A model generated the notes under the pieces. That model worked only from the letters and a program-made list of their open reading frames with translations, was not told the origin of the DNA and did not search any database. The position numbers were made by a program, and so were the translations under genes. A stretch of 64,000 nt of DNA from Streptomyces sp. CBMA291 (GTDB lineage Bacteria > Actinomycetota > Actinomycetes > Streptomycetales > Streptomycetaceae), in the NCBI RefSeq assembly GCF_014596525.1, contig NZ_MSJP01000053.1, positions 62,001 through 126,000 on the forward strand, given 5' to 3'. Positions 32,995 to 41,447 of this stretch are shown piece after piece. Numbering within the stretch: position 1 is the first letter of the stretch; every line of letters begins with the position of its first letter.

Positions 32995-34371
32995 CTACGG
33001 GACGGGCACGGCATCCTCGTGCGCGGTGGCGGCTGCCCCTATGAGGTAGCGCGTCGCGTAGGAGCGCCAGGGGCGCCAGGTCTCCGTCTCCGGGGCGTCC
33101 GTCAGGGAGACGTCGGGGTCGCCGAGCGCCCGCATCCGGATCAGGGCCGCCTCGGTGGCGCCGACGCCCGGGACGGCCCGGAGCGCGCGCTCCGCCTCGA
33201 CGCGGTCGGCGCCCGGGTCCAGACGGACGTCGCCGTCGGCGAGCGCGCGGGCCAGCGGACCGGCGACGGGGTGCCCGATGAGGGCCTCCGGGGCGGGGAA
33301 CACATGGGTGAGGGTCCCGCAGGTGGTGGCCAGGGGGGTGCCGTACGCCCCGGCGACCCGGGCCGACTCCACGGGTCCCAGGAGCGTACGCAGGGCGAAC
33401 TCCTCCGGTTCGGCCGTGCCCGGGGAGCGGACGCCGGGCCGGGCGGCGACCTCGGCGGCCAGCCCGGGGACGGTCCCCAGGTGCTCGGCGACCGCGTAGG
33501 GGTCGGCGTCCAGGTCGAAGAGGCGGCGCAGCCGGTGCACGGCGGTGGTGAGGTCGCGCAGTTCGGTGAGGTGGATGCGGGCGTCGAGCCAGCTCCCGGC
33601 GGACCGCTCGTCGACGGAGACGATGCCGGTGCCGTACGGCAGCCGGAGCGTGCGCCGGTAGGTGCGGGCGCCCCGGGAGCCGACGACCGTCTCCACCCGG
33701 GGCAGCGCCTCTGCGGCGAGCAGGTCGAAGACCTCGCCCGCCGCGTACGGCCCCCGGTGGGCGAGGCGCAGGGGCACCCCGGCGGCGAGCGCGGTGCGGG
33801 CACCGGCACCGCTGCCCGCCTCCGCGCGCAGGGAGGTGGGGGTGCGGGCGTAGACGGCGCGGATCGTCTCGTTGAACTGGCGGACGCTGGCGAATCCGGC
33901 GGCGAAGGCGATCTCGGTCACCGGGAGGCCGGTCGTCTGGAGTAGCAGCCGGGCGGTGTGGGCCCGCTGGGCGCGGGCGAGGGCGACGGGTCCCGCGCCC
34001 AGCTCGGCGGTGAGCTGACGCTGGACCTGCCGGGTGCTGTAGCCGAGGCGTCCGGCGAGACCGGGCACGCCCTCGCGGTCGACGACGCCGTCGCCGATCA
34101 TGCGCATGGCGCGCCCGACGACATCGGCCCTTACGTCCCAGGCGGCGGAGCCGGGCACGGCGTCGGGACGGCAGCGGCGGCAGGCCCGGAAGCCGTTTCC
34201 CTGGGCGGCGGCGGCCGTCGGGTAGAAGGCGACGTTGCGGCGTTTGGGGGTCACGGCGGGGCAGCTGGGACGGCAGTAGATGCCGGTGGTCCGCACCGCG
34301 AAGAAGAACTCGCCGTCGAACCGCGCGTCCCTGCTGCTGACCGCCTGATAGCGGGTGTCGTCGTCCGTCAC
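32995..34371 (-). CDS. Ada-AlkA fusion: methyl-accepting regulator with DNA-3-methyladenine glycosylase
   Basis: The 458-residue product joins three parts. An Ada N-terminal zinc/methyl-acceptor domain has FDGEFFFAVRTTGIYCRPSC and CRRCRPD. An AraC-type helix-turn-helix follows with LGYSTRQVQRQLTAELGAGP and EIAFAAGFASVRQFNETI. An AlkA N-domain and HhH-GPD glycosylase make up the rest, with PGVGATEAALIRMRALGDPD. Actinobacteria use such fusions to sense methyl phosphotriesters and excise alkylated bases. GTG 34371 has GGAG just upstream; GTG 34422 is possible. The usual Trp after PGxGPW is absent (GVGATEA), so glycosylase activity may differ. Confidence 0.88.
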   Translation of the reverse strand: MTDDDTRYQAVSSRDARFDGEFFFAVRTTGIYCRPSCPAVTPKRRNVAFYPTAAAAQGNGFRACRRCRPDAVPGSAAWDVRADVVGRAMRMIGDGVVDREGVPGLAGRLGYSTRQVQRQLTAELGAGPVALARAQRAHTARLLLQTTGLPVTEIAFAAGFASVRQFNETIRAVYARTPTSLRAEAGSGAGARTALAAGVPLRLAHRGPYAAGEVFDLLAAEALPRVETVVGSRGARTYRRTLRLPYGTGIVSVDERSAGSWLDARIHLTELRDLTTAVHRLRRLFDLDADPYAVAEHLGTVPGLAAEVAARPGVRSPGTAEPEEFALRTLLGPVESARVAGAYGTPLATTCGTLTHVFPAPEALIGHPVAGPLARALADGDVRLDPGADRVEAERALRAVPGVGATEAALIRMRALGDPDVSLTDAPETETWRPWRSYATRYLIGAAATAHEDAVPVP

Positions 34372-34470
34372 GCTCTCCAGTGTGCGGCCGGGCGCGGGCC
34401 GGGGCTCGCGGGAATCGGACACGACGCTGGCGCCGGGGGCGCGCGCCCGGCAGGAGGTGAGAGCGTGCGC

Positions 34471-34573
34471 GGGGCGTGCGAGGCGTGCGGGGCGCGGGGC
34501 CGGGGGCGTACGGAGGAGTCACCCACCCCCGCAAGCCCCAACTGCACGCCCCTGCACGCCTTCGCACGCCCCC
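34471..34573. other. long imperfect inverted repeat between rsgA and the Ada-AlkA gene
   Basis: GGGGCGTGCGAGGCGTGCGG (from 34471) can pair with the complementary CACGCCCC-rich arm at 34548-34573 with about one bulge and one mismatch over 24 bp. The loop is about 53 bases. It lies after rsgA in its direction of transcription and may serve as a terminator or a tandem-repeat fold. Confidence 0.45.
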
Positions 34574-34605
34574 ATCCGTCTCCGTGCGTCTCCACACGCC
34601 CCCGG

Positions 34606-35724
34606 CTACCGCACGCGCCCGCGCTTCAGGTCCATGGCCTGACGGCCCTCCACGCCCTTGCGCTTCCAGTCCTTCAGGATCTCGGTGCGCAGTCGGGCGT
34701 CGGTCTTGGCGACGAGCCGCTGGTTCTCGCGGAGCAGCTTGCGGTAGCTGTCGAGGCGGCGTGCGGGAAGCGAGCCGTCCTCGATCGCCGCGGCGACGGC
34801 ACAGCCGGGTTCGGAGGCGTGGGAGCAGTCGTGGAAACGGCACCCCCCGGCCAGTTCCTCGATCTCCGCGAAGACCTGTCCGACTCCGGTCTCGGCGTCC
34901 CAGAGACCGACTCCGCGCAGTCCGGGGGTGTCGATGAGGACTCCCCCGCCGGGCAGGACGAAGAGGTTGCGGGTGGTGGTGGTGTGGCGGCCCTTGCCGT
35001 CGACGTCGCGGGCCGCCTGTACGTCCATGACGTCCGCGCCGACGAGGGCGTTGGCGAGGGTGGACTTTCCGGCGCCGGAGATGCCGAGCAGGACGGTCGT
35101 GCCTCCCGCGACGGTCGCGGCGAGTTCGTCGATTCCTTCGCCGGTGGCGGAGCTGAGGGGCAGCACCCGGACGCCGGGGGCGACCGTCTCGACGTCCTCG
35201 ACGAGGTAGGAGAGTCCGGTGGCGTCGGGGACGAGGTCCGCCTTGCTGAGGACGACGAGGGGCTGGGCGCCGGACTCCCAGGCGAGGGCGAGGAAGCGTT
35301 CGATGCGGCCGAGGTCGAGTTCGACGGCGAGGGAGACGGTGATGACGGCGTGGTCGACGTTGGCCGCGAGGATCTGCCCCTCGGACCGGCTGGAGGAGGT
35401 GGACCGCGCGAAGGAGGTACGGCGCGGCAGATACGCCCGTACGTAACGGGGGTCGCCGCCCTCGGGGTCGACGGCGGCCCAGTCCCCGGTGCACAGGACC
35501 CGCAGCGGGTCGTGCGGTGTCACGAACGCGGTGTCGGCGCGGACCGTCCCTTCGGTGGTGGCGATGTCGCACTGCCCCCGGTCGACCCGGACGACCCGCC
35601 CGGGAAGGAGCCCCTGGGCGTCGTACGGGGCGAAGGCGGCCTCCCACTCCTCGTCCCAGCCGTAAGCGGCGAGCGGGTGCGAGTCGGCGGAAAGGGAAGA
35701 CGAGTGACGCGAAGCGTGGAACAA
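34606..35724 (-). CDS. rsgA: ribosome small-subunit-dependent GTPase RsgA
   Basis: The 372-residue circularly permuted GTPase has an N-terminal OB-fold (about 35-110). The G motifs are in permuted order: VVLSKADL (G4), LGISGAGKST (G1, near 205) and IDTPGLRGVGLW (G3). The C-terminal zinc knuckle is CRFHDCSHASEPGC. It checks late 30S subunit maturation. I accept TTG 35724 because homologues begin about a dozen residues before HPLAAYGWD and GAAGGG lies upstream. A perfect 14-base palindrome ACCCTTCGAAGGGT (35731-35744) covers that ribosome-binding site. A possible 23-residue ORF ends 60 bases upstream. Confidence 0.93.
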   Translation of the reverse strand: MFHASRHSSSLSADSHPLAAYGWDEEWEAAFAPYDAQGLLPGRVVRVDRGQCDIATTEGTVRADTAFVTPHDPLRVLCTGDWAAVDPEGGDPRYVRAYLPRRTSFARSTSSSRSEGQILAANVDHAVITVSLAVELDLGRIERFLALAWESGAQPLVVLSKADLVPDATGLSYLVEDVETVAPGVRVLPLSSATGEGIDELAATVAGGTTVLLGISGAGKSTLANALVGADVMDVQAARDVDGKGRHTTTTRNLFVLPGGGVLIDTPGLRGVGLWDAETGVGQVFAEIEELAGGCRFHDCSHASEPGCAVAAAIEDGSLPARRLDSYRKLLRENQRLVAKTDARLRTEILKDWKRKGVEGRQAMDLKRGRVR

Positions 35725-35730
35725 GGGGAA

Positions 35731-35744
35731 ACCCTTCGAAGGGT
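35731..35744. promoter_or_regulatory. palindrome over the rsgA ribosome-binding site
   Basis: ACCCTTCGAAGGGT is a perfect 14-base palindrome six bases before the TTG start. In RNA it can form only a small hairpin or a dimer, but it would mask GAAGGG, the only ribosome-binding-like sequence there. It could link rsgA translation to the ORF upstream. Confidence 0.35.
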
Positions 35745-35784
35745 GGCCCCGGCGGCGCGCTCCGAGCGCGCGGTTCGATGGGTG

Positions 35785-35856
35785 TCAGCCGGAGACCACA
35801 GGGGTGGGAACGATGAACTCCTGAATGCGGGCAGAGCCCGTCACCGTGACAGTCAT
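35785..35856 (-). CDS. possible small ORF upstream of rsgA (23 residues)
   Basis: This ATG-initiated frame begins MTVTVTGSARIQ, continues with a hydrophobic EFIV segment and ends in a Pro/Val-rich tail. AGGAGGTGAGG lies eight bases upstream of the ATG, one of the strongest ribosome-binding sites in the window. It is on the same strand as rsgA, which starts 60 bases after its stop. No RiPP enzymes or toxin-antitoxin partner are nearby. A leader peptide for rsgA or an independent small protein are both open. Confidence 0.45.
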   Translation of the reverse strand: MTVTVTGSARIQEFIVPTPVVSG

Positions 35857-36183
35857 CAATGTCCTCACCTCCTGCTTCTTCTTCGACGAATCGCTCTCGC
35901 CGAGTCGCCCTCGGCCAGTCGTTCTCGACGAACCGACACCGTCCCCTGCGGAACCGATGCGCAGACCATAGCCCCGCCCCGGCGGCCGACACCACCGATT
36001 AAATCCGCGACCTCACCCACCCGACGCACCACCGCTTCCGCCCGTACAGGGGCGAGGTCTTCCTGATCGGTTGACGGCAGGTCCGGGAAGTTCACGCGGG
36101 CCGCCGGTGGCCATGTGGCTCATCGTGATCGTCTTGATCTCCGCGTCGACGGCTGACCGGCCCCCGGTGCCCCGAAGCTTCCC
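35857..36183. other. 327-bp gap without a recognised gene
   Basis: The gap lies between the small ORF and the stop of the membrane-protein gene, and all flanking genes run leftwards. It should contain the promoter for the small ORF and rsgA. A tract of degenerate CGACGAATCG/CTCTCGCCGAGT-type repeats is visible at about 35880-35935. No ORF with a credible start and codon bias was found. Confidence 0.6.
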
Positions 36184-37332
36184 TCAGACCCTCGCGAGCA
36201 GCACGAGGAGCGCCCCCGTGAGGACGGCGGCGGTCAGCACCGCGGGGGTGCCCGGGGCCGGGGTGCGGAGCCTGGGGGCGGGCGGGGCGTCCCCGGTGCG
36301 TACGGCGGCGCGGGCCCGGTTCAGCGTGGCGGTCGGCGGGTGCTGCGGGAGTTCGACCCGCCAGGGGCGGCGCGGGTCGTGGCGGACGACGGCCGCGCGG
36401 TGGGTGCGGACGTCCTGGAGGTCCACGGAGTGCTCGACCTCGATCCGGTACGGGGCTCCCGCCTCGGGCAGGACGGTCAGGTCGAAGACGAGCGCGGTGC
36501 CGCGCCCCCGGAAGGCGTGCAGCCGCGCGGGCACGTGCGCGGCCCGCGCCGGGGCCACTCCCCCGCGCGCCACGCCCGGCCGGTGCCCGAGCCGCAGCCG
36601 GGCGAGCAGGAACAGGAGGGCGGCGGTGACGTTGAGGCCGAGGACCATCGCCCACCGGGGCCCGTCGAGCGCCCCGTGCAGGAACGCGGTGGCGGCGACG
36701 GCCGCCGGGACCGCGACGGCCAGGGTCCCGGGCGCCACGGCCGTCCACAGCAGGGGTCCCAGGGGAAGGCGGGGCGCCGGGGCAGGCGTCTCGGACGGGC
36801 CACCGCGCGGGTCCCCGTCCCCGACGGCACCACCATTCTCATTCCCGACGCCTCCGCCGTTCCCGTTCCCGCCCCCGGCGGCACCACCGTCCCCGGCCCC
36901 GTACCCGCTCCCGTCACCGTCCGGGCGTGGCCCCCGGCGCGCGCCCCGTACGGCCCCCCGTACCCCCCGTACGGCCCCGGCCGCGAGGAGGATCGTGCCG
37001 AGCGCCGCGAGGCCGTAGCCGACGAAGACGGCGTGGTCGTCCTCCCGGCCCGCGAGGAAGCCGAAGGCGGCGAGGAGCGCCGCGAGGCCGGTGGCCGCGG
37101 AGCCGCCGAGGTACGGGGCCGCGAGCAGGGCCGCGCCCACCGCCGAGGGGGCGGCGAGGAACAGCGCGCCGCCCGCCAGCTGGTCGGTCGCGCAGCCCTC
37201 GTCGTCGCAGGTCCAGCGGACGCCGGACCGCTCGGTGGCGTACACATGGCAGAGGTACCAGGTCTGCCAGAAGAGCAGGACGGCCGCCGCGCCCCAGGGC
37301 CAGGAGGTCCGTCCGTACGCGCGCGTGCTCAT
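36184..37332 (-). CDS. integral membrane protein of unknown function
   Basis: The 382-residue protein has a Trp/Tyr-rich first helix (WGAAAVLLFWQTWYLCHVY, about 12-30) and a two-Cys loop (CDDEGCATD). Two or three more helices lie between 55 and 130. A Gly-rich low-complexity linker (about 150-185) is followed by two helices, a soluble beta-rich domain (ALVFDLTVLPEAGAPYRIEV) and a C-terminal helix. The soluble domain could bind a partner, but I do not recognise the family. ATG 37332 precedes the first membrane helix. It is divergent from the VOC gene. Confidence 0.75.
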   Translation of the reverse strand: MSTRAYGRTSWPWGAAAVLLFWQTWYLCHVYATERSGVRWTCDDEGCATDQLAGGALFLAAPSAVGAALLAAPYLGGSAATGLAALLAAFGFLAGREDDHAVFVGYGLAALGTILLAAGAVRGVRGAVRGARRGPRPDGDGSGYGAGDGGAAGGGNGNGGGVGNENGGAVGDGDPRGGPSETPAPAPRLPLGPLLWTAVAPGTLAVAVPAAVAATAFLHGALDGPRWAMVLGLNVTAALLFLLARLRLGHRPGVARGGVAPARAAHVPARLHAFRGRGTALVFDLTVLPEAGAPYRIEVEHSVDLQDVRTHRAAVVRHDPRRPWRVELPQHPPTATLNRARAAVRTGDAPPAPRLRTPAPGTPAVLTAAVLTGALLVLLARV

Positions 37333-37430
37333 GGCCCCGACCGTAACGGGTGGGCCGTCCGGAGGGCCCTGCCGGGTCCGTCCGATTCGTTCAAGACCCG
37401 GCGCGCTCCTCCCGCCTACCGTTTCCGTCC

Positions 37431-37865
37431 ATGGACACAGCACCCCGTGACACCCCCACCGCCGCCCCTCGGCTCGACCTCATCGGGATCGTCGTCTCCG
37501 ACATGGCGGCCTCGCTCGCCTTCTACCGGCGGCTCGGGATCGAGCCGCCGCCCGGAGCGGAGACGGCGCCGCACGTCGAGGCGGCGCTGCCGGGCGGCCT
37601 GCGGATCGCCTGGGACACCGAGGAGACCGTGCGCTCCTTCGACCCGGACTGGACCCGGCCCACCGGCGGGAACCGGGTCGAGCTGGCCTTCCGGTGCGGG
37701 TCGCCCGCCGACGTGGACGCGGTGTACGCGGAGCTGACGGCCGCCGGGTACCGGGGGCATCTGAAGCCCTGGGACGCCTTCTGGGGGCAGCGCTACGCCG
37801 TGGTCCTCGACCCGGACGGATCCGGCGTCTCGCTCTTCGCCGACACCGGAAGCGAGGCCGTGTAG
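37431..37865 (+). CDS. VOC-superfamily (glyoxalase-fold) protein
   Basis: The 144-residue protein has two beta-alpha-beta-beta-beta modules: LDLIGIVVSDMAASLAFYRR at the start and a C-terminal YAVVLDPDGSGVSLFAD. These are typical of glyoxalase/bleomycin-resistance/dioxygenase folds, often thiol- or metal-dependent detoxification proteins. The substrate is unknown. Its last 73 bases overlap the 3' end of the convergent AraC gene, so the two coding regions share DNA on opposite strands. Confidence 0.88.
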   Translation: MDTAPRDTPTAAPRLDLIGIVVSDMAASLAFYRRLGIEPPPGAETAPHVEAALPGGLRIAWDTEETVRSFDPDWTRPTGGNRVELAFRCGSPADVDAVYAELTAAGYRGHLKPWDAFWGQRYAVVLDPDGSGVSLFADTGSEAV

Positions 37866-38539
37866 GCGCTCAGGGTCGTCCCCGCCAGGGCCCGGGTCTC
37901 ACGGGCCAGATGGGCCTGGTCGGCGCAGCCCGCGCGCAGGGCCGCCGTCGCGTACGGCAGTCCGGCGCGGACGAGCGCGAGCGCGCGCTGGAGCCGCAGG
38001 ACCCGGGCGAGCGTCTTGGGGCCGTAGCCGAAGGCGTCCAGGGAGCGCCGGTGCAGCTGCCGTGCGCCGAGCCCGACCTCCCGGGCGGTCGCGGCGACGG
38101 ACCGCCCCTCGGCGAGCCGTGCCACGACGGTCCCGAGCAGGGGATCGGGGCCGGTGGCTTCGGCGGCCCTGTCGCGTACGAGGGCGTCCAGGGCGGCGGC
38201 CGGGTCGGGGGCGGCGGTGATCCGGTCGGCGAGCCTTCGCGCCTCGGCGTCACCCCACAGGGCGCCGAGGCCGATCCGGCGGTCGCGCAGTTCACGGGCC
38301 GGTACGCCGAGGACGCGGGGCGCGTCCCCGGGGGCGAAGCGGATGCCCGCGTACCGGGCGGCGGTCTCGCCGGGGACGTACGCGCGCGTGTCGGGGCCCG
38401 CGACGAGGAGATGTCCGTCGGCCCAGATCAGGTCCATGCAGCCGTCGGGCAGGACCGCTCCTGGCCCCCCTCCGGCGGGGACGGCCGTACGGGTCCACAG
38501 GACGGCTCCATCGAGCAGGGCGGGGCGTTCCTCGTACAC
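37793..38539 (-). CDS. AraC-family transcriptional regulator
   Basis: The 248-residue protein has an N-terminal sensing domain (DGCMDLIWADGHLLVAGPDT with the DUF6597-like GCMDL motif). The C-terminal AraC helix-turn-helix has SVAATAREVGLGARQLHRRS and YATAALRAGCADQAHLARET. GTG 38539 was taken as start. The convergent overlap with the VOC gene makes that gene a possible target or simply a compact junction. Effector and targets are unknown. Confidence 0.87.
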   Translation of the reverse strand: MYEERPALLDGAVLWTRTAVPAGGGPGAVLPDGCMDLIWADGHLLVAGPDTRAYVPGETAARYAGIRFAPGDAPRVLGVPARELRDRRIGLGALWGDAEARRLADRITAAPDPAAALDALVRDRAAEATGPDPLLGTVVARLAEGRSVAATAREVGLGARQLHRRSLDAFGYGPKTLARVLRLQRALALVRAGLPYATAALRAGCADQAHLARETRALAGTTLSAYTASLPVSAKSETPDPSGSRTTA

Positions 38540-38591
38540 CCGTCCAACGTACCCGGGGGAAGGTGCGCGCGGCCGGTTGCGCTCCTGCCGG

Positions 38592-39725
38592 TCAGTCCTT
38601 CTCCCAGCCGGAGTGGAGACGGGACTTGACGTCGTCCGGGGGCAGGAACCTGGACCAGCGCTCCGGGAACTCGGAGGGCATGTCCGGGTCGTCCTCGTCG
38701 TCTTCGCTCGCGTACTCCGCCTCGGCGCGCACCCGGGCGACGAGTTCGGCCGCCTGGACGGCGCGGGCCCGCTCGTTGGCCTCGCGGGCGGCGGCGGTGG
38801 CGACGGAGGGCCAGACGCGGTCGATGGCCGCGTTCACGGCGGCGCCGACGAGGACGGCGAAGGCCGAGATGCCGATCCAGAGGAGGACGGCGATGGGGGC
38901 GGCGAGGGAGCCGTAGATCGTCGGGCCCTCGACCTGGCTCGCGATGTAGATCCGCAGCAGGAAGCTGCCGAGCGCCCACATCCCGAGCGCCACGAGGGAG
39001 CCGGGGATGTCCTCGATCCATGGCGAACGCACGGGCACGGAGACGTGGTAGAGCGTGGTGAGGAAGGCGATGGAGAGCAGGATGACGGCCGGCCAGTACA
39101 GGACGGCGACGACCTCCGTTCCCCAGGGGACGAGTTCGACGACCCGGTCGGGTCCGACGACGGCGAGCGGCAGGACGACGGCGCCGATGAGCAGCGCCAC
39201 GACGTAGAGGAGCAGGGCGAGGAGCCGGGTCTTGACGATGCCCCGGTGCCCGTCGAGTCCGTACATCACGGTGATGGTGTCGATGAAGACGTTCACCGCG
39301 CGCGAGCCGGACCAGAGGGCGATGGCGAAGCCGAGGGAGATCAGGTCGGGCCGTTTGCCCTGGGTGATGTCGTCGAGGAGGGGTTCGGCGATGTCGTGGA
39401 CGCCCCGGTCGGAGAGGACCGTGCCGGCCGCGTTGAGGATGTTCTCCCGGATGCTGGTGACGGTGTCCGTGTTCGTCCAGTCGTCGGCGTATCCGAGGAC
39501 GGCGATCAGACCGAGCAGCAGAGGCGGCAGGGAGAGCAGGGTGAAGAACGCCGCCTCGGCGGCGAGACCGAGGATGCGGTACTCGATGCACGAGTTGACC
39601 GTGTCCTTGAGGAGCAGCCAGGCCATCTTCCGCTTCGAGACGTTGCGGTAGAGGACGCGCGCACGCTGGAGTCTGCTCCACGGCCGCCGCTCGGACCGTT
39701 CGGGTGTTTCGCTTGCTGCCTGCAC
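38592..39725 (-). CDS. YihY/BrkB-family inner membrane protein
   Basis: The 377-residue protein has six predicted membrane segments between about residues 60 and 300. It has the family landmarks RILGLAAEAAFFTLLSLPPL and LWSGSRAVNVFIDTITVMYG, plus a late GSLAAPIAVLLWIGISAFAV helix. The C-terminus is charged and cytoplasmic. The family was once called ribonuclease BN and is now regarded as membrane proteins of unclear function. GTG 39725 is chosen; an alternative GTG at 39749 would overlap the divergent AidB-like start. Confidence 0.85.
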   Translation of the reverse strand: MQAASETPERSERRPWSRLQRARVLYRNVSKRKMAWLLLKDTVNSCIEYRILGLAAEAAFFTLLSLPPLLLGLIAVLGYADDWTNTDTVTSIRENILNAAGTVLSDRGVHDIAEPLLDDITQGKRPDLISLGFAIALWSGSRAVNVFIDTITVMYGLDGHRGIVKTRLLALLLYVVALLIGAVVLPLAVVGPDRVVELVPWGTEVVAVLYWPAVILLSIAFLTTLYHVSVPVRSPWIEDIPGSLVALGMWALGSFLLRIYIASQVEGPTIYGSLAAPIAVLLWIGISAFAVLVGAAVNAAIDRVWPSVATAAAREANERARAVQAAELVARVRAEAEYASEDDEDDPDMPSEFPERWSRFLPPDDVKSRLHSGWEKD

Positions 39726-39742
39726 GTGCTTACCGTATCGGC

Positions 39743-41395
39743 ATGGCACCGAGCACCCACACCGTGACCAACCAGGCCCCTCCGCTGGTCGGGTACGACG
39801 TCTTCACGAGCGACCGGGCGCTGGTCGAGGCGGTGGAACGGCATCTCCCGGCGGAACTCCTTCCGGAGGCCCGGGACGAGCTTGTCACCTCGGGTCTCGC
39901 GAACGGCTCCGCACAGGTACGGGAATGGGCCGACCGGGCGAACGTGAACCCGCCCCGGCTGCGGACCCACGACCGGTACGGTCACCGGATCGACGAGGTC
40001 GCGTTCGATCCCGCCTGGCACCGGCTCCTCGGCAGGTCGGTGGGGGCGGGTCTGACGGACGCGTGGGGCCGTCCCGGCGGTCATGTGCGGCGGGCCGCCG
40101 GGTTCCTGGTGGCTTCCCAGGCGGAGGCGGGGCACGGCTGCCCGCTGTCGATGACGCACGCCGCCGTGCCCGCGCTGCGCGCCGAGCCGGAGCTGGCCGA
40201 GGTCTGGGAGCCCGCGGCGCTCTCGCATGTGTACGAGGCGGAGCTGAGGCCGGTCGCGGAGAAGCCCGGGGTCCTGCTCGGGATGGCCATGACGGAGAAG
40301 CAGGGCGGCAGCGACGTACGGACGAACACGACGGAGGCGCGTCCGCTGGCCGCCGCCGGGGAGTACGTCCTGACGGGGCACAAGTGGTTCTGTTCGGCGC
40401 CGATGTCGGACGCCTTCCTGGTGCTCGCCCAGGCGCCCGCGGGACTGACCTGCTTCCTGGTGCCCCGGGTCCTGCCGGACGGGTCGCGCAACGCCTTCGC
40501 GCTCCAGCGGCTGAAGGACAAGCTGGGGAACCGGTCGAACGCCTCCGCCGAGGTGGAGTTCGACGGGACGACCTGGGCGCGCCGGGTCGGCGAGGAGGGC
40601 AGCGGGCTGCGCGTGATCATGGGGATGGTGGCGGCGACCCGGCTCGACTGCGTCCTCGGCTCGGCGGCGCTGATGCGGCGGGCGCTGACCGAGGCGGTGC
40701 ACCACTGCGCGTACCGGAGCGCGTTCGGCGGGCCGCTCGCCGACAAGCCGCTGATGCGGAACGTGCTGGCCGATCTCGCGCTGGAGTCGGAGGCGGCGAC
40801 GGTCCTCGGGATGCGGCTCGCGGCGGCGTACGACTCCGGTACGGAGCGGGAACGGGCGCTGCTGCGGATCGCGGTGCCCGCGGCGAAGTACTGGGTGACG
40901 AAGCGGTGCACGCCGATGGTGGCGGAGGCGCTGGAGTGCCTGGGCGGCAACGGCTACGTGGAGGAGTCGGGGATGCCCCGGCTGCTGCGGGAGTCGCCTC
41001 TGAACTCGGTGTGGGAGGGCTCGGGGAACGTCCAGGCGCTCGACGTGGTGCGGGCGCTGCGGAGCGAGCCCGCCGCGCTCGACGCCCTGCTGCGGGAGGT
41101 CGGCGCGGCACGCGGGGCGGACCACCGGCTCGACCGGGCGATCCGGGGGCTCCTCCAGGAGCTGGCGGACCTGGAGGGCGTCGAGGCGCGGGCGCGACGG
41201 CTCGCGGAGCGGCTCGCACTGGTCCTCCAGGGCTCCCTGCTCGTGCGGTGGGCGCCGCCGGAGGTGGCGGACGCGTTCTGCGCGGCACGGCTGGGCGGGG
41301 ACGGCGGCGCGGCGTTCGGGACGCTGCCGCACACCCTGGACCTGGAAAGCCTGGTGGACCGGGCCCGGACGGGACTGCCGGAGGCGGGGGACTGA
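39743..41395 (+). CDS. AidB-like acyl-CoA dehydrogenase family protein
   Basis: The 550-residue protein is longer than ordinary acyl-CoA dehydrogenases and has AidB features: MAMTEKQGGSDVRTNTTEA, LTGHKWFCSAPMSDAFLVLA and GNGYVEESGMPRLLRESPLN. In E. coli AidB belongs to the adaptive response to DNA alkylation, binding FAD and DNA. It has no neighbouring beta-oxidation genes. An Ada-AlkA fusion lies 5.4 kb to the left, which supports a repair role. ATG 39743 is six bases inside the alternative divergent BrkB start. Enzymatic substrate is unknown. Confidence 0.88.
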   Translation: MAPSTHTVTNQAPPLVGYDVFTSDRALVEAVERHLPAELLPEARDELVTSGLANGSAQVREWADRANVNPPRLRTHDRYGHRIDEVAFDPAWHRLLGRSVGAGLTDAWGRPGGHVRRAAGFLVASQAEAGHGCPLSMTHAAVPALRAEPELAEVWEPAALSHVYEAELRPVAEKPGVLLGMAMTEKQGGSDVRTNTTEARPLAAAGEYVLTGHKWFCSAPMSDAFLVLAQAPAGLTCFLVPRVLPDGSRNAFALQRLKDKLGNRSNASAEVEFDGTTWARRVGEEGSGLRVIMGMVAATRLDCVLGSAALMRRALTEAVHHCAYRSAFGGPLADKPLMRNVLADLALESEAATVLGMRLAAAYDSGTERERALLRIAVPAAKYWVTKRCTPMVAEALECLGGNGYVEESGMPRLLRESPLNSVWEGSGNVQALDVVRALRSEPAALDALLREVGAARGADHRLDRAIRGLLQELADLEGVEARARRLAERLALVLQGSLLVRWAPPEVADAFCAARLGGDGGAAFGTLPHTLDLESLVDRARTGLPEAGD

Positions 41396-41420
41396 GGGGC
41401 TTACGCGGGTGCGGGGTGGG

Positions 41421-41440
41421 TCGGCTGGCTGGCTGGCTGG
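41421..41440. repeat. short GGCT tandem run
   Basis: CGGCTGGCTGGCTGGCTGGC is a simple tetranucleotide repeat of about five units in the gap after the AidB-like gene. It lies directly before the larger array at 41448. Confidence 0.8.
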
Positions 41441-41447
41441 CCGGGAA

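Noticed and set aside
34462-36066. Plus-strand frame with an excellent AGGAGGTGA before a GTG at about 34464, antisense to rsgA
   Set aside because: The protein is repetitive His/Ala/Pro/Arg sequence with no family resemblance and lies wholly opposite rsgA; the ribosome-binding match is probably chance.
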